From Candidatus Nanoarchaeia archaeon (lineage in GTDB: Archaea; Nanobdellota; Nanobdellia; Woesearchaeales; SKIA01), in assembly GCA_028279685.1 (NCBI GenBank), contig JANQNG010000029.1:1-64000 (forward strand): a stretch of 64,000 nucleotides of DNA, in the 5' to 3' direction. Positions 15,870-23,518 of this stretch are shown piece by piece. The position numbers were made by a program, and so were the translations under genes. How positions within the stretch are numbered: position 1 is the stretch's first letter; the number at the start of each line of letters is the position of its first letter. The notes beneath the pieces are model-generated. The model worked only from the letters and a program-made list of their open reading frames with translations. It was not told the origin of the DNA and searched no databases.

Positions 15870-16283
15870 CTTTATTAAATCAATCAGAAATTTCTTGGAT
15901 CTATGCTTCTTATAATATCTATAAAAGTTAGGTTTTAATTCAATTTTATTAATTAACCTCTTTTTTATGATTTCAATGCTTTCTTTAGAAGGCTTCCAAT
16001 CATGAATTAGTTTTTTATCAAATTGTTTTAGGTTGATAGTTATTTTTGCATTAAACCCCCTCTTTTTCATTTCTTTTTTCAATAATGAATGTCTTTTCTT
16101 AAGATATTTTAATTTATTCTTAAAAAACAGAATGTGTCCTTTTCCTAGAGTATATTTATCCGGAACTTCCCCTAATTTTGGATATTTTTTAACATAACCT
16201 AAAAGCATCAATATCTCATCATATTCTGCAATAAGATGTTGATCAGCCAATTTTTCCGGATTTATCAGATTTATTCTCACCAT
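15861..16283 (-). CDS. Pyrimidine dimer DNA glycosylase, T4 endonuclease V-like
   Basis: T4 endonuclease V (DenV) removes UV-induced pyrimidine dimers. The N-terminus MVRINLINPEKLADQHLIAE aligns position by position with DenV, including Arg3, Asn5, His16 and the catalytic Glu23 in the YDEI motif. LGKGHILFFKNKLKYLKKRH and the end PNFYRYYKKH match the rest of the fold. DenV uses the N-terminal amine of Thr2; here residue 2 is Val, which still offers an amine after Met removal. Residue 22, Arg in DenV, is Asp. The gene starts 1 nt from the tspO stop, so the two form an operon. Confidence 0.88.
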   Translation of the reverse strand: MVRINLINPEKLADQHLIAEYDEILMLLGYVKKYPKLGEVPDKYTLGKGHILFFKNKLKYLKKRHSLLKKEMKKRGFNAKITINLKQFDKKLIHDWKPSKESIEIIKKRLINKIELKPNFYRYYKKHRSKKFLIDLIKKK

Positions 16284-16284
16284 T

Positions 16285-16743
16285 TTAGTTTAAAATAAAA
16301 ATTGAAAAATTAAGAACTGCTGCAAAACTCACCCATAAAATGTAAGGTATGAGAAGATAAGCAGAAATCTTATTTATCTTATAGAAATAGAACGTAGTAA
16401 TCAATATTGCAACCCATAAAAAGATTATTTCTATAAAAGCGTAAAATGGAGATTTCATTCCAAAGAAAAGAATTGACCATAGTGCATTAAGAAACAATTG
16501 AACTCCAAAGAACATGAAAGAAGTTCTATCATATTTTTTCGCCCAAACTAGATACAGAGATATTCCCATCAACAGATATAGTATTGTCCAAACAGGACCA
16601 AATACCCAACTAGGAGGATTAAATGGCGGTTTTATTAATGTAGCATACCAAGATGAAGCAGAACTCTCTGTAAATAATCCTCCAATAATACTTGCTAAGA
16701 AAGGCAGCATTATTGATATAATCAGCTTCCAAATTTTTTTCAT
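16285..16743 (-). CDS. tspO: TspO/MBR-family membrane protein
   Basis: TspO proteins bind porphyrins and are tied to oxidative and light stress. The 152-residue protein has five predicted membrane helices. The signature WYATLIKPPFNPPSWVFGPV, followed by WTILYLLMGIS, and the later NALWSILFFGMKSP are classical. It heads an operon with the UV-damage glycosylase, which suggests a common link to light or oxidative damage. A TATA box lies about 29 nt upstream, so the mRNA is nearly leaderless. Confidence 0.92.
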   Translation of the reverse strand: MKKIWKLIISIMLPFLASIIGGLFTESSASSWYATLIKPPFNPPSWVFGPVWTILYLLMGISLYLVWAKKYDRTSFMFFGVQLFLNALWSILFFGMKSPFYAFIEIIFLWVAILITTFYFYKINKISAYLLIPYILWVSFAAVLNFSIFILN

Positions 16744-16766
16744 ACTAAGTGTATATAATTATGCTA

Positions 16767-16777
16767 GTATATAAAAT
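16767..16777 (-). promoter_or_regulatory. TATA box of the tspO operon
   Basis: TTTTATATA on the minus strand is centred about 29 nt before the tspO ATG, which leaves only a few untranslated bases. Confidence 0.45.
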
Positions 16778-16867
16778 TTCTTAGCCGAACATTCACTTCC
16801 TATAATTCATAGAACTTGTTCAGATAATAGTAGTAAATGAAATAATACTTGGCTAAAAAATGAATAC

Positions 16868-16876
16868 TTTTTTATA
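16868..16876 (+). promoter_or_regulatory. TATA box of the two-CW gene
   Basis: CTTTTTTATAG is centred about 27 nt before the ATG at 16899 and no ribosome-binding site is present, so a leaderless transcript is likely. Confidence 0.45.
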
Positions 16877-16898
16877 GTCGTTTATTCCCGTGACAATT

Positions 16899-17117
16899 AT
16901 GGATGAAAAAAAAGAGGCACAGAACTGTTGGGAGTTCTGGAATTGTTCTAAAGAAAATATTAAGAAATGCTTGGCATATAAGCTAAAGATGGGTCGCGAG
17001 TGTTGGATGATTTCTGGTAAATTTACTCCTGGTAAGAATCATGCTCCTCTTGAAAAACGCAATTTTAAGTATTGTTTTGACTGCCCTTGGTATAAGCGCT
17101 TAAACCCTGATTCTTAA
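16899..17117 (+). CDS. Two-CW domain Cys-rich protein
   Basis: Seventy-two residues with six Cys in the pattern CWEFWNC, KKC, ECWMISGKF and CFDCPWYK. This is the two-CW motif found alone or next to signalling domains; it probably binds a metal, but no function is proven. I use ATG 16899 rather than GTG 16890, because the TATA spacing fits a leaderless ATG. Confidence 0.75.
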   Translation: MDEKKEAQNCWEFWNCSKENIKKCLAYKLKMGRECWMISGKFTPGKNHAPLEKRNFKYCFDCPWYKRLNPDS

Positions 17118-17144
17118 CTTAACAACCTGCCTTCACCTCTTGGC

Positions 17145-17286
17145 TCACCTATACTCGTCCTCCAAGCAAACTAATCTCCAAGCCCACTCTCTTGCAGTAT
17201 GCTGCGTTTTAACAAAGAAATGCTCTTCAAATACTTCTTCCAATTGCAGCGTTAAATACCATTTCCAATAAGCTCTACTGAAGGCA
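17145..17286 (-). pseudogene. Possible gene remnant on the minus strand
   Basis: Between two stop codons the minus strand reads about 45 codons with protein-like composition, including SRAYWKWYLTLQLEEVFEEH and a later TAREWAWRLVCLEDEYR. It has no start codon and is aromatic and charged in a way random AT-rich DNA rarely is. It may be the 3' fragment of a decayed gene. I cannot name a family. Confidence 0.25.
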
Positions 17287-17288
17287 GT

Positions 17289-17316
17289 TTATCCCAAAAA
17301 ATCGAAATATATATAA
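17289..17316 (+). promoter_or_regulatory. TTATCCC element plus TATA box before the PstS-like gene
   Basis: TTATCCCAAAAAATCGAAAT begins at 17289 and runs into an ATATATATAATATT box about 20 nt later. The first 15 bases are the same as those before the minus-strand genes at 36357 and 38964. Confidence 0.55.
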
Positions 17317-17359
17317 TATTACATCATGATTCAGTGTTATATTAAAAGAGGTGATAAAA

Positions 17360-18202
17360 TTGAAAAAGATAAAAGTATTACTAACATTTTTACTACTTCT
17401 ACTATGTATAACAGGATGTTCACAAGAGTCAGAAGAAGCAAAACAAAAAGAAATAACTATTGCAGGATCAAGCTCAGGAGCTACAATCCTAAAATTAATT
17501 CAAGAACCTTTTGAAGTAAATAATCCGAATATTTTAATTAATTTTCTTCCAAGCACAGGCTCCGGCGATGGTATTAGAGGTGTTTCAGAAGAACTAATAG
17601 ATGTAGGAACGACTGCAAGAAAAATGAAAGAATCTGAAAAAGAACAATATCCAAATGTAAAAGAATTTACTTTCGTCAAGGACGCTATGGTTCTTGCTGT
17701 GCATGAAAATGTTAATATTGATGGATTAACAAGTGAACAAATTAAAAAAATATTTGCTGGAGAAATAAGTGATTGGAGTGAAGTCGGTGGACAAGAAGGT
17801 AAAATTATACTTTTAGATCGTGAAGAAAAAGAATCAAGTAAAATTCTGCTCAGAAAACACATTTTAGGAGATGATTTAGAAGTTACTGATAACGCAATAT
17901 TGATCAATAGTGCTGATGCCATGAATATCGCTATTGTAGAGACACCGAATGCATTAGGACAAACCTCTTTAGGAGTTATTAAAAAAGAACAACTGAATAT
18001 AAAACCCATTGCCGTAGATGGTATTATACCATCATATTCATCTGTTAAAGATGGTAGTTATACATTAACAAGAGACTATGGTGTGGTAATCTCTAGTGAT
18101 AGAGCAGATTCTCATATAGAAGCATTTGTTGATTTTATTTTTAGTGAGCATGCAAATCAAATATTCAAAAAATATGATTTTGTAACGCTAGATAAAAAAT
18201 GA
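17360..18202 (+). CDS. PstS-like phosphate-type substrate-binding lipoprotein
   Basis: A Sec signal with lipobox (LLLCITGCS, Cys near residue 20) is followed by a type II periplasmic binding domain. ITIAGSSSGATILKLI, LPSTGSGDGIRGVSEE, DVGTTARKMKESE, KDAMVLAVHENV and IFAGEISDWSEVGG match PstS, which binds phosphate. No permease or ATPase gene is nearby; instead a HAMP receptor follows by 24 nt. I infer a sensory role. The start is probably the TTG at 17360, preceded by GAGGTGAT; the GTG at 17351 is inside that site. Confidence 0.82.
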   Translation: MKKIKVLLTFLLLLLCITGCSQESEEAKQKEITIAGSSSGATILKLIQEPFEVNNPNILINFLPSTGSGDGIRGVSEELIDVGTTARKMKESEKEQYPNVKEFTFVKDAMVLAVHENVNIDGLTSEQIKKIFAGEISDWSEVGGQEGKIILLDREEKESSKILLRKHILGDDLEVTDNAILINSADAMNIAIVETPNALGQTSLGVIKKEQLNIKPIAVDGIIPSYSSVKDGSYTLTRDYGVVISSDRADSHIEAFVDFIFSEHANQIFKKYDFVTLDKK

Positions 18203-18226
18203 GGAAGATGAATATCAGGACGTACT

Positions 18227-19153
18227 ATGTTAAAATTTAACATAAAAACAAAGCTCACTCTCGGTTTCTTAGTTATCGTTCTCTTTTTTATTGTTATTAA
18301 CATATCCATTAGCTATATCGAATCGAAAAGCGATGAAAGAATCACTAATGCAAACAAGATTATCACAAGTAGCAACAAATTAACTCACAAAATTACACAT
18401 TTTTTCTCTTTAACTAAAGGGTACTTATTAATAACTAAAAAAGATAAACTTGAGAATTATAAAAGCGAATGGGTTCATTCCCAGTTAGAAATAAATGCTC
18501 CTTTAAAACAATTAAGAGAAGCAGAAATTGATCCATATGTTTTAGATCTTATTGAATTAAATATCAAAAATGGAAGAGAAACTGCGAACAACCTAATAGA
18601 CGCTCACAATTTATTACAAATTGCTGAAGAAGAAAGAAGAGTAGAACTAGAGAGAGATGTTCAAGTTAATCTAATAAATCTTGACAATATCCATGAAAAA
18701 ACTAAAGAAGCTCTTCATCACTTAATTCAACAGTCTGAAGAAAGTTATGCGGAAGCGGTTGATAGAAATAAAAAAGTAAAAACAGTATCCTACATTTCTT
18801 TAGTTATTGCTCTGATTATAGCTTTAACTATATCAATATCGATTGCTAACTCTATCACAGCACCTTTACAAGATCTAGAATCTAAAGCCGGAGAGATTGG
18901 ATCTGGAAACTTGGATGTAAAATTTGACATTAAATCAAAGGATGAGATAGGTGAGCTTTCTATGACATTCAACAAAATGATTGAAGATTTAAAAAAATCG
19001 ACAATAAATGTTAGAGAATTAGATAAAAGAGTTAAAGAAAGGACCCTTGAATTGGAGTTAAGAAACGAAGAACTAGAAAAATTTCATAGATTAACAGTAG
19101 AAAGAGAATTAAAAATGATTGACTTAAAGAAGAAAATAAAAGAATTAGAATAA
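18227..19153 (+). CDS. HAMP-domain receptor without kinase domain, partner of PstS-like protein
   Basis: The N-terminal membrane helix (about 8-28), an extracellular four-helix-bundle-like region (about 30-185), a second membrane helix (about 186-207) and a HAMP domain (about 208-262: SKDEIGELSMTFNKMIEDLK) are followed by a coiled coil ending in HRLTVERELKMIDLKKKIKE, then the stop. There is no histidine kinase, methyl-accepting or cyclase domain. The same end occurs in the receptors at 32934 and 36995. It likely relays binding-protein occupancy to a separate partner. Confidence 0.8.
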   Translation: MLKFNIKTKLTLGFLVIVLFFIVINISISYIESKSDERITNANKIITSSNKLTHKITHFFSLTKGYLLITKKDKLENYKSEWVHSQLEINAPLKQLREAEIDPYVLDLIELNIKNGRETANNLIDAHNLLQIAEEERRVELERDVQVNLINLDNIHEKTKEALHHLIQQSEESYAEAVDRNKKVKTVSYISLVIALIIALTISISIANSITAPLQDLESKAGEIGSGNLDVKFDIKSKDEIGELSMTFNKMIEDLKKSTINVRELDKRVKERTLELELRNEELEKFHRLTVERELKMIDLKKKIKELE

Positions 19154-19245
19154 GTTAAATCAAAAACTTTGCCTGAAAAAGAAGTATGTTTATACTGAAC
19201 ACGAGCGAAGCTTTTGATCCAAAATACTTGCTAAGAGGGAAAAGT

Positions 19246-19271
19246 TTATCCCGAAATTGCAGGGTTATCCC
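19246..19271 (+). promoter_or_regulatory. Tandem TTATCCCGAA sites before the caspase/nuclease operon
   Basis: TTATCCCGAA occurs twice, at 19246 and 19265, 19 nt apart. A TTTAAATAA box follows at about 19292, 27 nt after the second copy. The core is shared with the promoters of the receptor operons. Confidence 0.5.
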
Positions 19272-19337
19272 GAATTTCTTTTTTCGAAAAGTTTAAATAA
19301 TTTCTACCCGAAGCGATTTAGCATAGGGGGGAAAATA

Positions 19338-19682
19338 ATGGGTAAATTTCGCAAATTCTGTAAAAAATACCATATTTTGAAATTAATTATATCGTTGATT
19401 CTCGACTTAATTGGCTATGCTTCTTACATCATACCAACCTTTGCAGAAGCGATAGATATTGTATGGGCTCCTCTCTATGGTGTCATAATTCTTGTTATGT
19501 ATCAGGATATCATCGCGGGAATAGTTGCTACTGGTGAAGAACTTTTACCTTATGTAGATGCTCTTCCTTCAGCTACGATATTCTGGTTCATATCTACCTT
19601 TATATCTGCTAAAGGCAAAAAAGGTAAAACTCTTTTCAAAGTCTTTAAGATTTTCAAAGAAAAACGTTTTAGAAAAAAATAA
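19338..19682 (+). CDS. Small membrane protein, first gene of the caspase/nuclease operon
   Basis: A 114-residue protein with two or three membrane helices (about 12-34, 40-62, 76-93) and a strongly basic tail. The pattern LDLIGYASYIIPTFAEAID, VWAPLYG, then EELLPYVDALPSATIFW resembles an unnamed membrane family that I recall from bacteria and plants; this is recollection, not a search. GGGGGG lies just before the ATG, so the longer reading from 19257 is not needed. B, the next gene, follows by 19 nt. Confidence 0.7.
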   Translation: MGKFRKFCKKYHILKLIISLILDLIGYASYIIPTFAEAIDIVWAPLYGVIILVMYQDIIAGIVATGEELLPYVDALPSATIFWFISTFISAKGKKGKTLFKVFKIFKEKRFRKK

Positions 19683-19701
19683 AACGTAGGGGGATAACAT
19701 C

Positions 19702-20211
19702 ATGGGAAGAAAGAAATTCTCAGATTTAAATGAAAAACAAAAATTACTAATCGAATCTTTTTTCAAGCTTAAGAACCTTCTTTATTTAACGAAAGCAAAT
19801 AAAAGAAAATTTACTCTTTACTTTGGCGATGGAAAACATGTGGGAAGAATTCGACAAGAGCATAGTACGGGTAAAAAAGTGAAGATATCTCCGAGGAATG
19901 TCAGGATTTTCGCGTTTAAAAAAATTTCCCAAGAAAAAATCTATGAAAAACTTAAAAATTATGAGGGAAAGACCTTTAAAGAATTTGAAACTAAAGAAAA
20001 TACTATGGATCTTTTTGAATTGAAGCCAATGAAGAATTTCTTTCAGATTGAAATTAATATTGATAAAGAAGGTAAAATAAAAAAGGGAGGCCATCATAAA
20101 TCTTCAGGGAACGTTGTTAAAGAGAACAAAGAATTCAATGACAAAAAAATATCCGAAATTATTGAAGAGTTCTCAAAGTTGGATGAAAAGATCTTTGAAA
20201 TCAAAATCTAA
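19702..20211 (+). CDS. Basic hypothetical protein in the caspase/nuclease operon
   Basis: A 169-residue, Lys-rich soluble protein with no recognised family. The first 60 residues look helical then beta (RKFTLYFGDGKHVGRIRQE), the middle contains KISQEKIYEKLKNYEGKTFK and the rest is charged. GGGGG lies upstream of the ATG. It is 12 nt before the caspase-like gene, so cotranslation and a shared role are likely. Nucleic-acid binding is possible from its charge only. Confidence 0.65.
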   Translation: MGRKKFSDLNEKQKLLIESFFKLKNLLYLTKANKRKFTLYFGDGKHVGRIRQEHSTGKKVKISPRNVRIFAFKKISQEKIYEKLKNYEGKTFKEFETKENTMDLFELKPMKNFFQIEINIDKEGKIKKGGHHKSSGNVVKENKEFNDKKISEIIEEFSKLDEKIFEIKI

Positions 20212-20223
20212 AGGCGAAACAAA

Positions 20224-20952
20224 ATGGTAAAATTAATGTTCATCTGTAAAGGGGATGGATATAAAGAAAGAAATGAAGTTGCCTATTCAAGCTTGAACAA
20301 AAATATTTCTAACCTAAAAATAAAAGAGTATGAGTCTAAAGAAGATTACACTGGTAAAATTTCTATTAATGATTTGAATGATGATACAGAGCTTGAATGG
20401 CTATATTTTGGCGGACATCACGGAAATTTTAGAGAATTAAAGAAAAAAGATAAATTTGATCATAAATACGAATTATCTAACAATTTTTTCCCAACTGCTC
20501 TTAATGGAAGAAATTTTACTGTTATTAGTGAGCTTATAAAGGGATTTAAAAAGAAAAAAATTTCTGCAAAATTAATTATTCTTGATTGTTGCCATAGTGC
20601 AGGATATATTCCGCTTCTTAAAGAAATTCTTAGTGATAAGGGCATAATTATTGCTGCATATCAAAATGTTAATACTTTACTTATTAATTTTTATAATTCC
20701 AGTATTAAGAAGACACTTGAAAAAAGATACGGTGTTGAAGAGGAGGACATAGGTAATTTTTCTTATGTTATTTACTCAAAGAAGCAGAACAGTCTCTTTA
20801 GGACAGAAAATAATATGAAGAAAAATTTTAGCTTTGACAAAGATGTGAAAAAAACCGTAAAAGAAGTTGAATTATTTTTAAAGAAAAATATTTCAGGTCT
20901 AAATATTAAGATTGAAAAATCCCGAGATGATGTTATTAAAATAGTAAATTGA
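20224..20952 (+). CDS. Caspase-like (C14/metacaspase fold) cysteine protease
   Basis: The catalytic pair of caspase-like proteases is visible: LYFGGHHGNF (His65/His66) after a hydrophobic strand, and KLIILDCCHSAGYIP (Cys122/Cys123) about 57 residues later, equal to the metacaspase D-x-C-H-S-G motif. The N-terminal strand KLMFICKGDG would be the first strand of the p20 fold. The C-terminal 80 residues are charged and unknown. No signal peptide, so it acts inside the cell. Neighbours are a CdtB-like nuclease and membrane proteins, an effector-like setting. Substrate and trigger unknown. Confidence 0.78.
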   Translation: MVKLMFICKGDGYKERNEVAYSSLNKNISNLKIKEYESKEDYTGKISINDLNDDTELEWLYFGGHHGNFRELKKKDKFDHKYELSNNFFPTALNGRNFTVISELIKGFKKKKISAKLIILDCCHSAGYIPLLKEILSDKGIIIAAYQNVNTLLINFYNSSIKKTLEKRYGVEEEDIGNFSYVIYSKKQNSLFRTENNMKKNFSFDKDVKKTVKEVELFLKKNISGLNIKIEKSRDDVIKIVN

Positions 20953-20995
20953 TCATTCAAAAAGAGTTCGTTAACGGTCTTGGAGGGTGTGCAAA

Positions 20996-21697
20996 ATGGT
21001 AAAAATTATTACATGGAATATGGGTGATGGTGCTACAAAGTTTAATGAAGTTTTTGCATCAATTAAGAGTGGAACTGACATTATTTGTTTGCAGGAGTGT
21101 GGCGAGCCTCAATTTTCTAAAGGTGAAAAATATTTTGAGAAACAATACGATGTAGGAAAATATTTTTCCATTGGAAAATTTACAGTTGAAATAGGTACGA
21201 AATTTGAATCTTTCCCCGTATATGTTCTGTATTGTTTTTGGGGAGAGTCATCTGCAAAATGTAGTATGGCTGTAATTAGTAGAGTAAATTTCCAGAAGAA
21301 AGATTATGCATTCTATACTTTCAAAAATGAAGATAAGAAATTAAGGCCTGCTATTGGAATAAAAGTTAACGATATCTGGAATTTTTGTATTCATTCTGCT
21401 TCAGGAGACGATAAGAAGAGTAGCGCTGTTGCAAATAATCTTGTAAAACAAATTTCAAAAAAACATAAACATTGGGTTTGTGCTGGCGATTATAATTGTC
21501 CGACAAGTTATATGGATAATAGCAACTGGATTTGTGTCCCTGGTGGTGTGAGTAGAATTAGTTATAATAAGGAAAAAAAAGAGAAAAAGAGAAAGATAGA
21601 TTATATGATAACTTCAAAAAAAATTAAAGCAAAGTATATTGGAATACCCAAAAGTTTAATTTTTTCCGATCACTATGCTCAAGAATTTAGTTATTGA
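20996..21697 (+). CDS. EEP-superfamily nuclease, CdtB-like
   Basis: The endonuclease/exonuclease/phosphatase fold is marked by IITWNMGDG (Asn8), DIICLQECGEP (Glu34), FCIHSASG (His133), CAGDYNCP (Asp165, Asn167), KIDYMITS (Asp202) and SDHYAQ (Asp225/His226), which cover the metal-binding and catalytic set. Spacing and motifs are closest to CdtB-type DNases. A lipid phosphatase activity, seen in some relatives, cannot be ruled out. No signal peptide. I chose the ATG at 20996, with GGAGGG upstream, over the GTG at 20987. Confidence 0.82.
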   Translation: MVKIITWNMGDGATKFNEVFASIKSGTDIICLQECGEPQFSKGEKYFEKQYDVGKYFSIGKFTVEIGTKFESFPVYVLYCFWGESSAKCSMAVISRVNFQKKDYAFYTFKNEDKKLRPAIGIKVNDIWNFCIHSASGDDKKSSAVANNLVKQISKKHKHWVCAGDYNCPTSYMDNSNWICVPGGVSRISYNKEKKEKKRKIDYMITSKKIKAKYIGIPKSLIFSDHYAQEFSY

Positions 21698-21715
21698 CTT
21701 AGTTAAGTGGGATTA

Positions 21716-22564
21716 ATGAAAAAAATATTAAAAAAAATAAAAACTAAGTATAAGAGATTAACGAAGTTAGATAAATGGTTCCTCATCTCTCTCTTAGTGA
21801 TGATACTTGCTTTATTTCTACCTTGGGCTTCTTCAACCCCCGACACCAATATATTCACTTCAACAGCTTCTGATTTCAAATCTGTTGTAATAAACAACGA
21901 TGATGCAGTGAAGCAATCTACGGAAAACATAATCTATTCAGTCTTCGGAAGAATTGATCTTTATCTTCCAAGCCTTCTGGAAAATTCACTAAGGAAAATA
22001 GGTGTTTATTCTCCCGATGAAGCTGTAAGTGGACTAGCAGATGATATGATGACAGCAAAGACTATTTTAGCATTAATTATGGCTCCTTTTTTATTGCTAT
22101 TAATATTCTTTTTCTTCAAAAATCCTAAAAAAACATTAAAGATTTTTTTGGTTATCTTCATACTTCTGCTCTTAGTGAGCGGAACATCTGTTTTTGTACT
22201 CTATAAGATCAGCACAGGATTACAAAAATTTTGTGAAACATCTTTCGTTGTTCCTGTAGTCAATGAATTAGACAGAGTAAGAATTAAGATTGTAGATACT
22301 GCTTATGCAATCCCAAATACCTTAAAAGAAGGAGCGAAAATAATCCCTAATTGGCCTGTAAAAATTCGTGATGCTATCAAGAAAGGAATAGATGTAGCAT
22401 TTTCTCCTTTAACAATGCTCGTAGATGCTATACCTGGATTAAGTATATATTGTGCTAATTTCAAGAAGGTATTCCAGTATTTAGGAACTGGACTTTATCT
22501 TTTTCTCTTGGCTGCTTTAAGCGGAATTGTTTCCTCTATTTTTATATTAAGAAAAAAACGTTAG
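21716..22564 (+). CDS. Multi-pass membrane protein of the caspase/nuclease operon
   Basis: A 282-residue protein with about four membrane segments: residues 21-40 after a basic start, two adjacent segments near 118-170 and a last one near 250-275. It has a hydrophilic loop of 70 or so residues after the first and of 75 after the third. No family recognised. It follows the nuclease gene by 18 nt. It may anchor or sense for the soluble proteins, or form a pore. Confidence 0.65.
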   Translation: MKKILKKIKTKYKRLTKLDKWFLISLLVMILALFLPWASSTPDTNIFTSTASDFKSVVINNDDAVKQSTENIIYSVFGRIDLYLPSLLENSLRKIGVYSPDEAVSGLADDMMTAKTILALIMAPFLLLLIFFFFKNPKKTLKIFLVIFILLLLVSGTSVFVLYKISTGLQKFCETSFVVPVVNELDRVRIKIVDTAYAIPNTLKEGAKIIPNWPVKIRDAIKKGIDVAFSPLTMLVDAIPGLSIYCANFKKVFQYLGTGLYLFLLAALSGIVSSIFILRKKR

Positions 22565-22591
22565 CAGAGGCTATATTCAATAGATGACAAA

Positions 22592-22600
22592 ATTTAAATA
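22592..22600 (+). promoter_or_regulatory. TATA box before the small membrane gene
   Basis: TTTAAATAC lies 31-39 nt before the ATG at 22631, with AAAGGTAA between, so this gene can be transcribed separately from the operon upstream. Confidence 0.4.
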
Positions 22601-22630
22601 CTTTTCAAAATCTGATAACAAAAGGTAATA

Positions 22631-22843
22631 ATGATGTGGTTACGAGACAGGCTTCAAAAGAAAATAACGATGAGCGTATATGAAAGACAATGCATAATCA
22701 TAACCACGCTTTTATTAACTCTTTTTCTAATTAATATATGGCCAAGGTTTAGAAGCGATGCACTGAGCATCGGATGGTATTGGTATTTACTATTAGTGTT
22801 TATTTTTTTGATACCTTTTTTTAAGAAAATATTCACAAAATAG
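22631..22843 (+). CDS. Small two-helix membrane protein
   Basis: Seventy residues with two membrane helices (about 20-38 and 48-64) and charged ends. AAAGGTAATA is the likely ribosome-binding site. No family known. It may belong functionally to the operon before it. Its 3' end overlaps the convergent broken gene by 11 nt. Confidence 0.55.
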   Translation: MMWLRDRLQKKITMSVYERQCIIITTLLLTLFLINIWPRFRSDALSIGWYWYLLLVFIFLIPFFKKIFTK

Positions 22844-23416
22844 AATAAACAGAACTTATGAATACTATATCTACAATCATTGAATTATTCTTTTCTCTTG
22901 TAGATTCATTTTTTTGAAGTTGATCATTTACTTTTTCTCCCTGACTAAGTAATTCTTTATACTGGACTATGACCTCGTCTATATCTTCCTTTGAACTTGC
23001 CCTTGTAGAACTGACTCCAAACAATTCCCGTAAATTATTTGAACAAAATCATTGAGGTTTTCTTGTGAATCAATATGATAGGTATCTACTGTCTCTTGTT
23101 CACTTACAACATGACTCAAAGAAACTCCTCCCCCTGAATAGCCACCTGCTCGAAAGTTGTATGCTTTTCCTTGATCATGTAATTTCTTTGCCAACTCTTT
23201 TGAAAATCCGCGACCCTCTGGGGCGTTAGCTGTCCAATAATTCCAATGGCGTCTGAATCTCCAATCAGCTAATTGGCCTTGTGGAAGATCTTTGTATTCC
23301 CCTTCTCCATCAGGTTCAACAGCAGGAATTCTTGCTTGCATCAGTTCGCAATTGACAATTGCCTTCCTCCGATCAAATTCTTTATAATTGCCTATCATCT
23401 CCATTTTGAATTCCAT
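22833..23416 (-). pseudogene. Hypothetical gene broken by a one-base frameshift
   Basis: The upstream part (from ATG 23416) reads in one frame to FVQIIYGN and stops at 22979; the downstream part reads in another frame with LFGVSSTRASSKEDIDEVIV and a short membrane tail to 22833. One extra A near 23040 would join them as FVQNNLRELFGVSS, a natural continuation. The whole protein would have about 190 residues and no known domain; the first half contains DWRFRRHWNYWTANAPEGRG. It may be decayed, or the base may be a sequencing error. Confidence 0.6.
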
Positions 23417-23518
23417 TATTTCTCTTCCATTTATAAGCCTTTCTGTTTTTACCCCTTATAAGTGGTTGTAAATATGAAAACTTTAAATACCCTATTCCCC
23501 CACAAACAGGTGAATCGC

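Noticed and set aside
17500-18009. Minus-strand open frame of 169 codons inside the PstS-like gene
   Set aside because: Antisense reading of a clear binding-protein gene; Ser/Ile/Phe-rich composition is typical of a shadow.
17360-18202. PstS-like protein as part of a phosphate transporter
   Set aside because: No pstC, pstA, pstB or phoU follows; the next gene is a HAMP receptor.
19246-19271. Attachment site or CRISPR-like repeat
   Set aside because: Only two 10-bp copies, placed right before a TATA box, and the core recurs before other promoters, so a regulatory site fits better.
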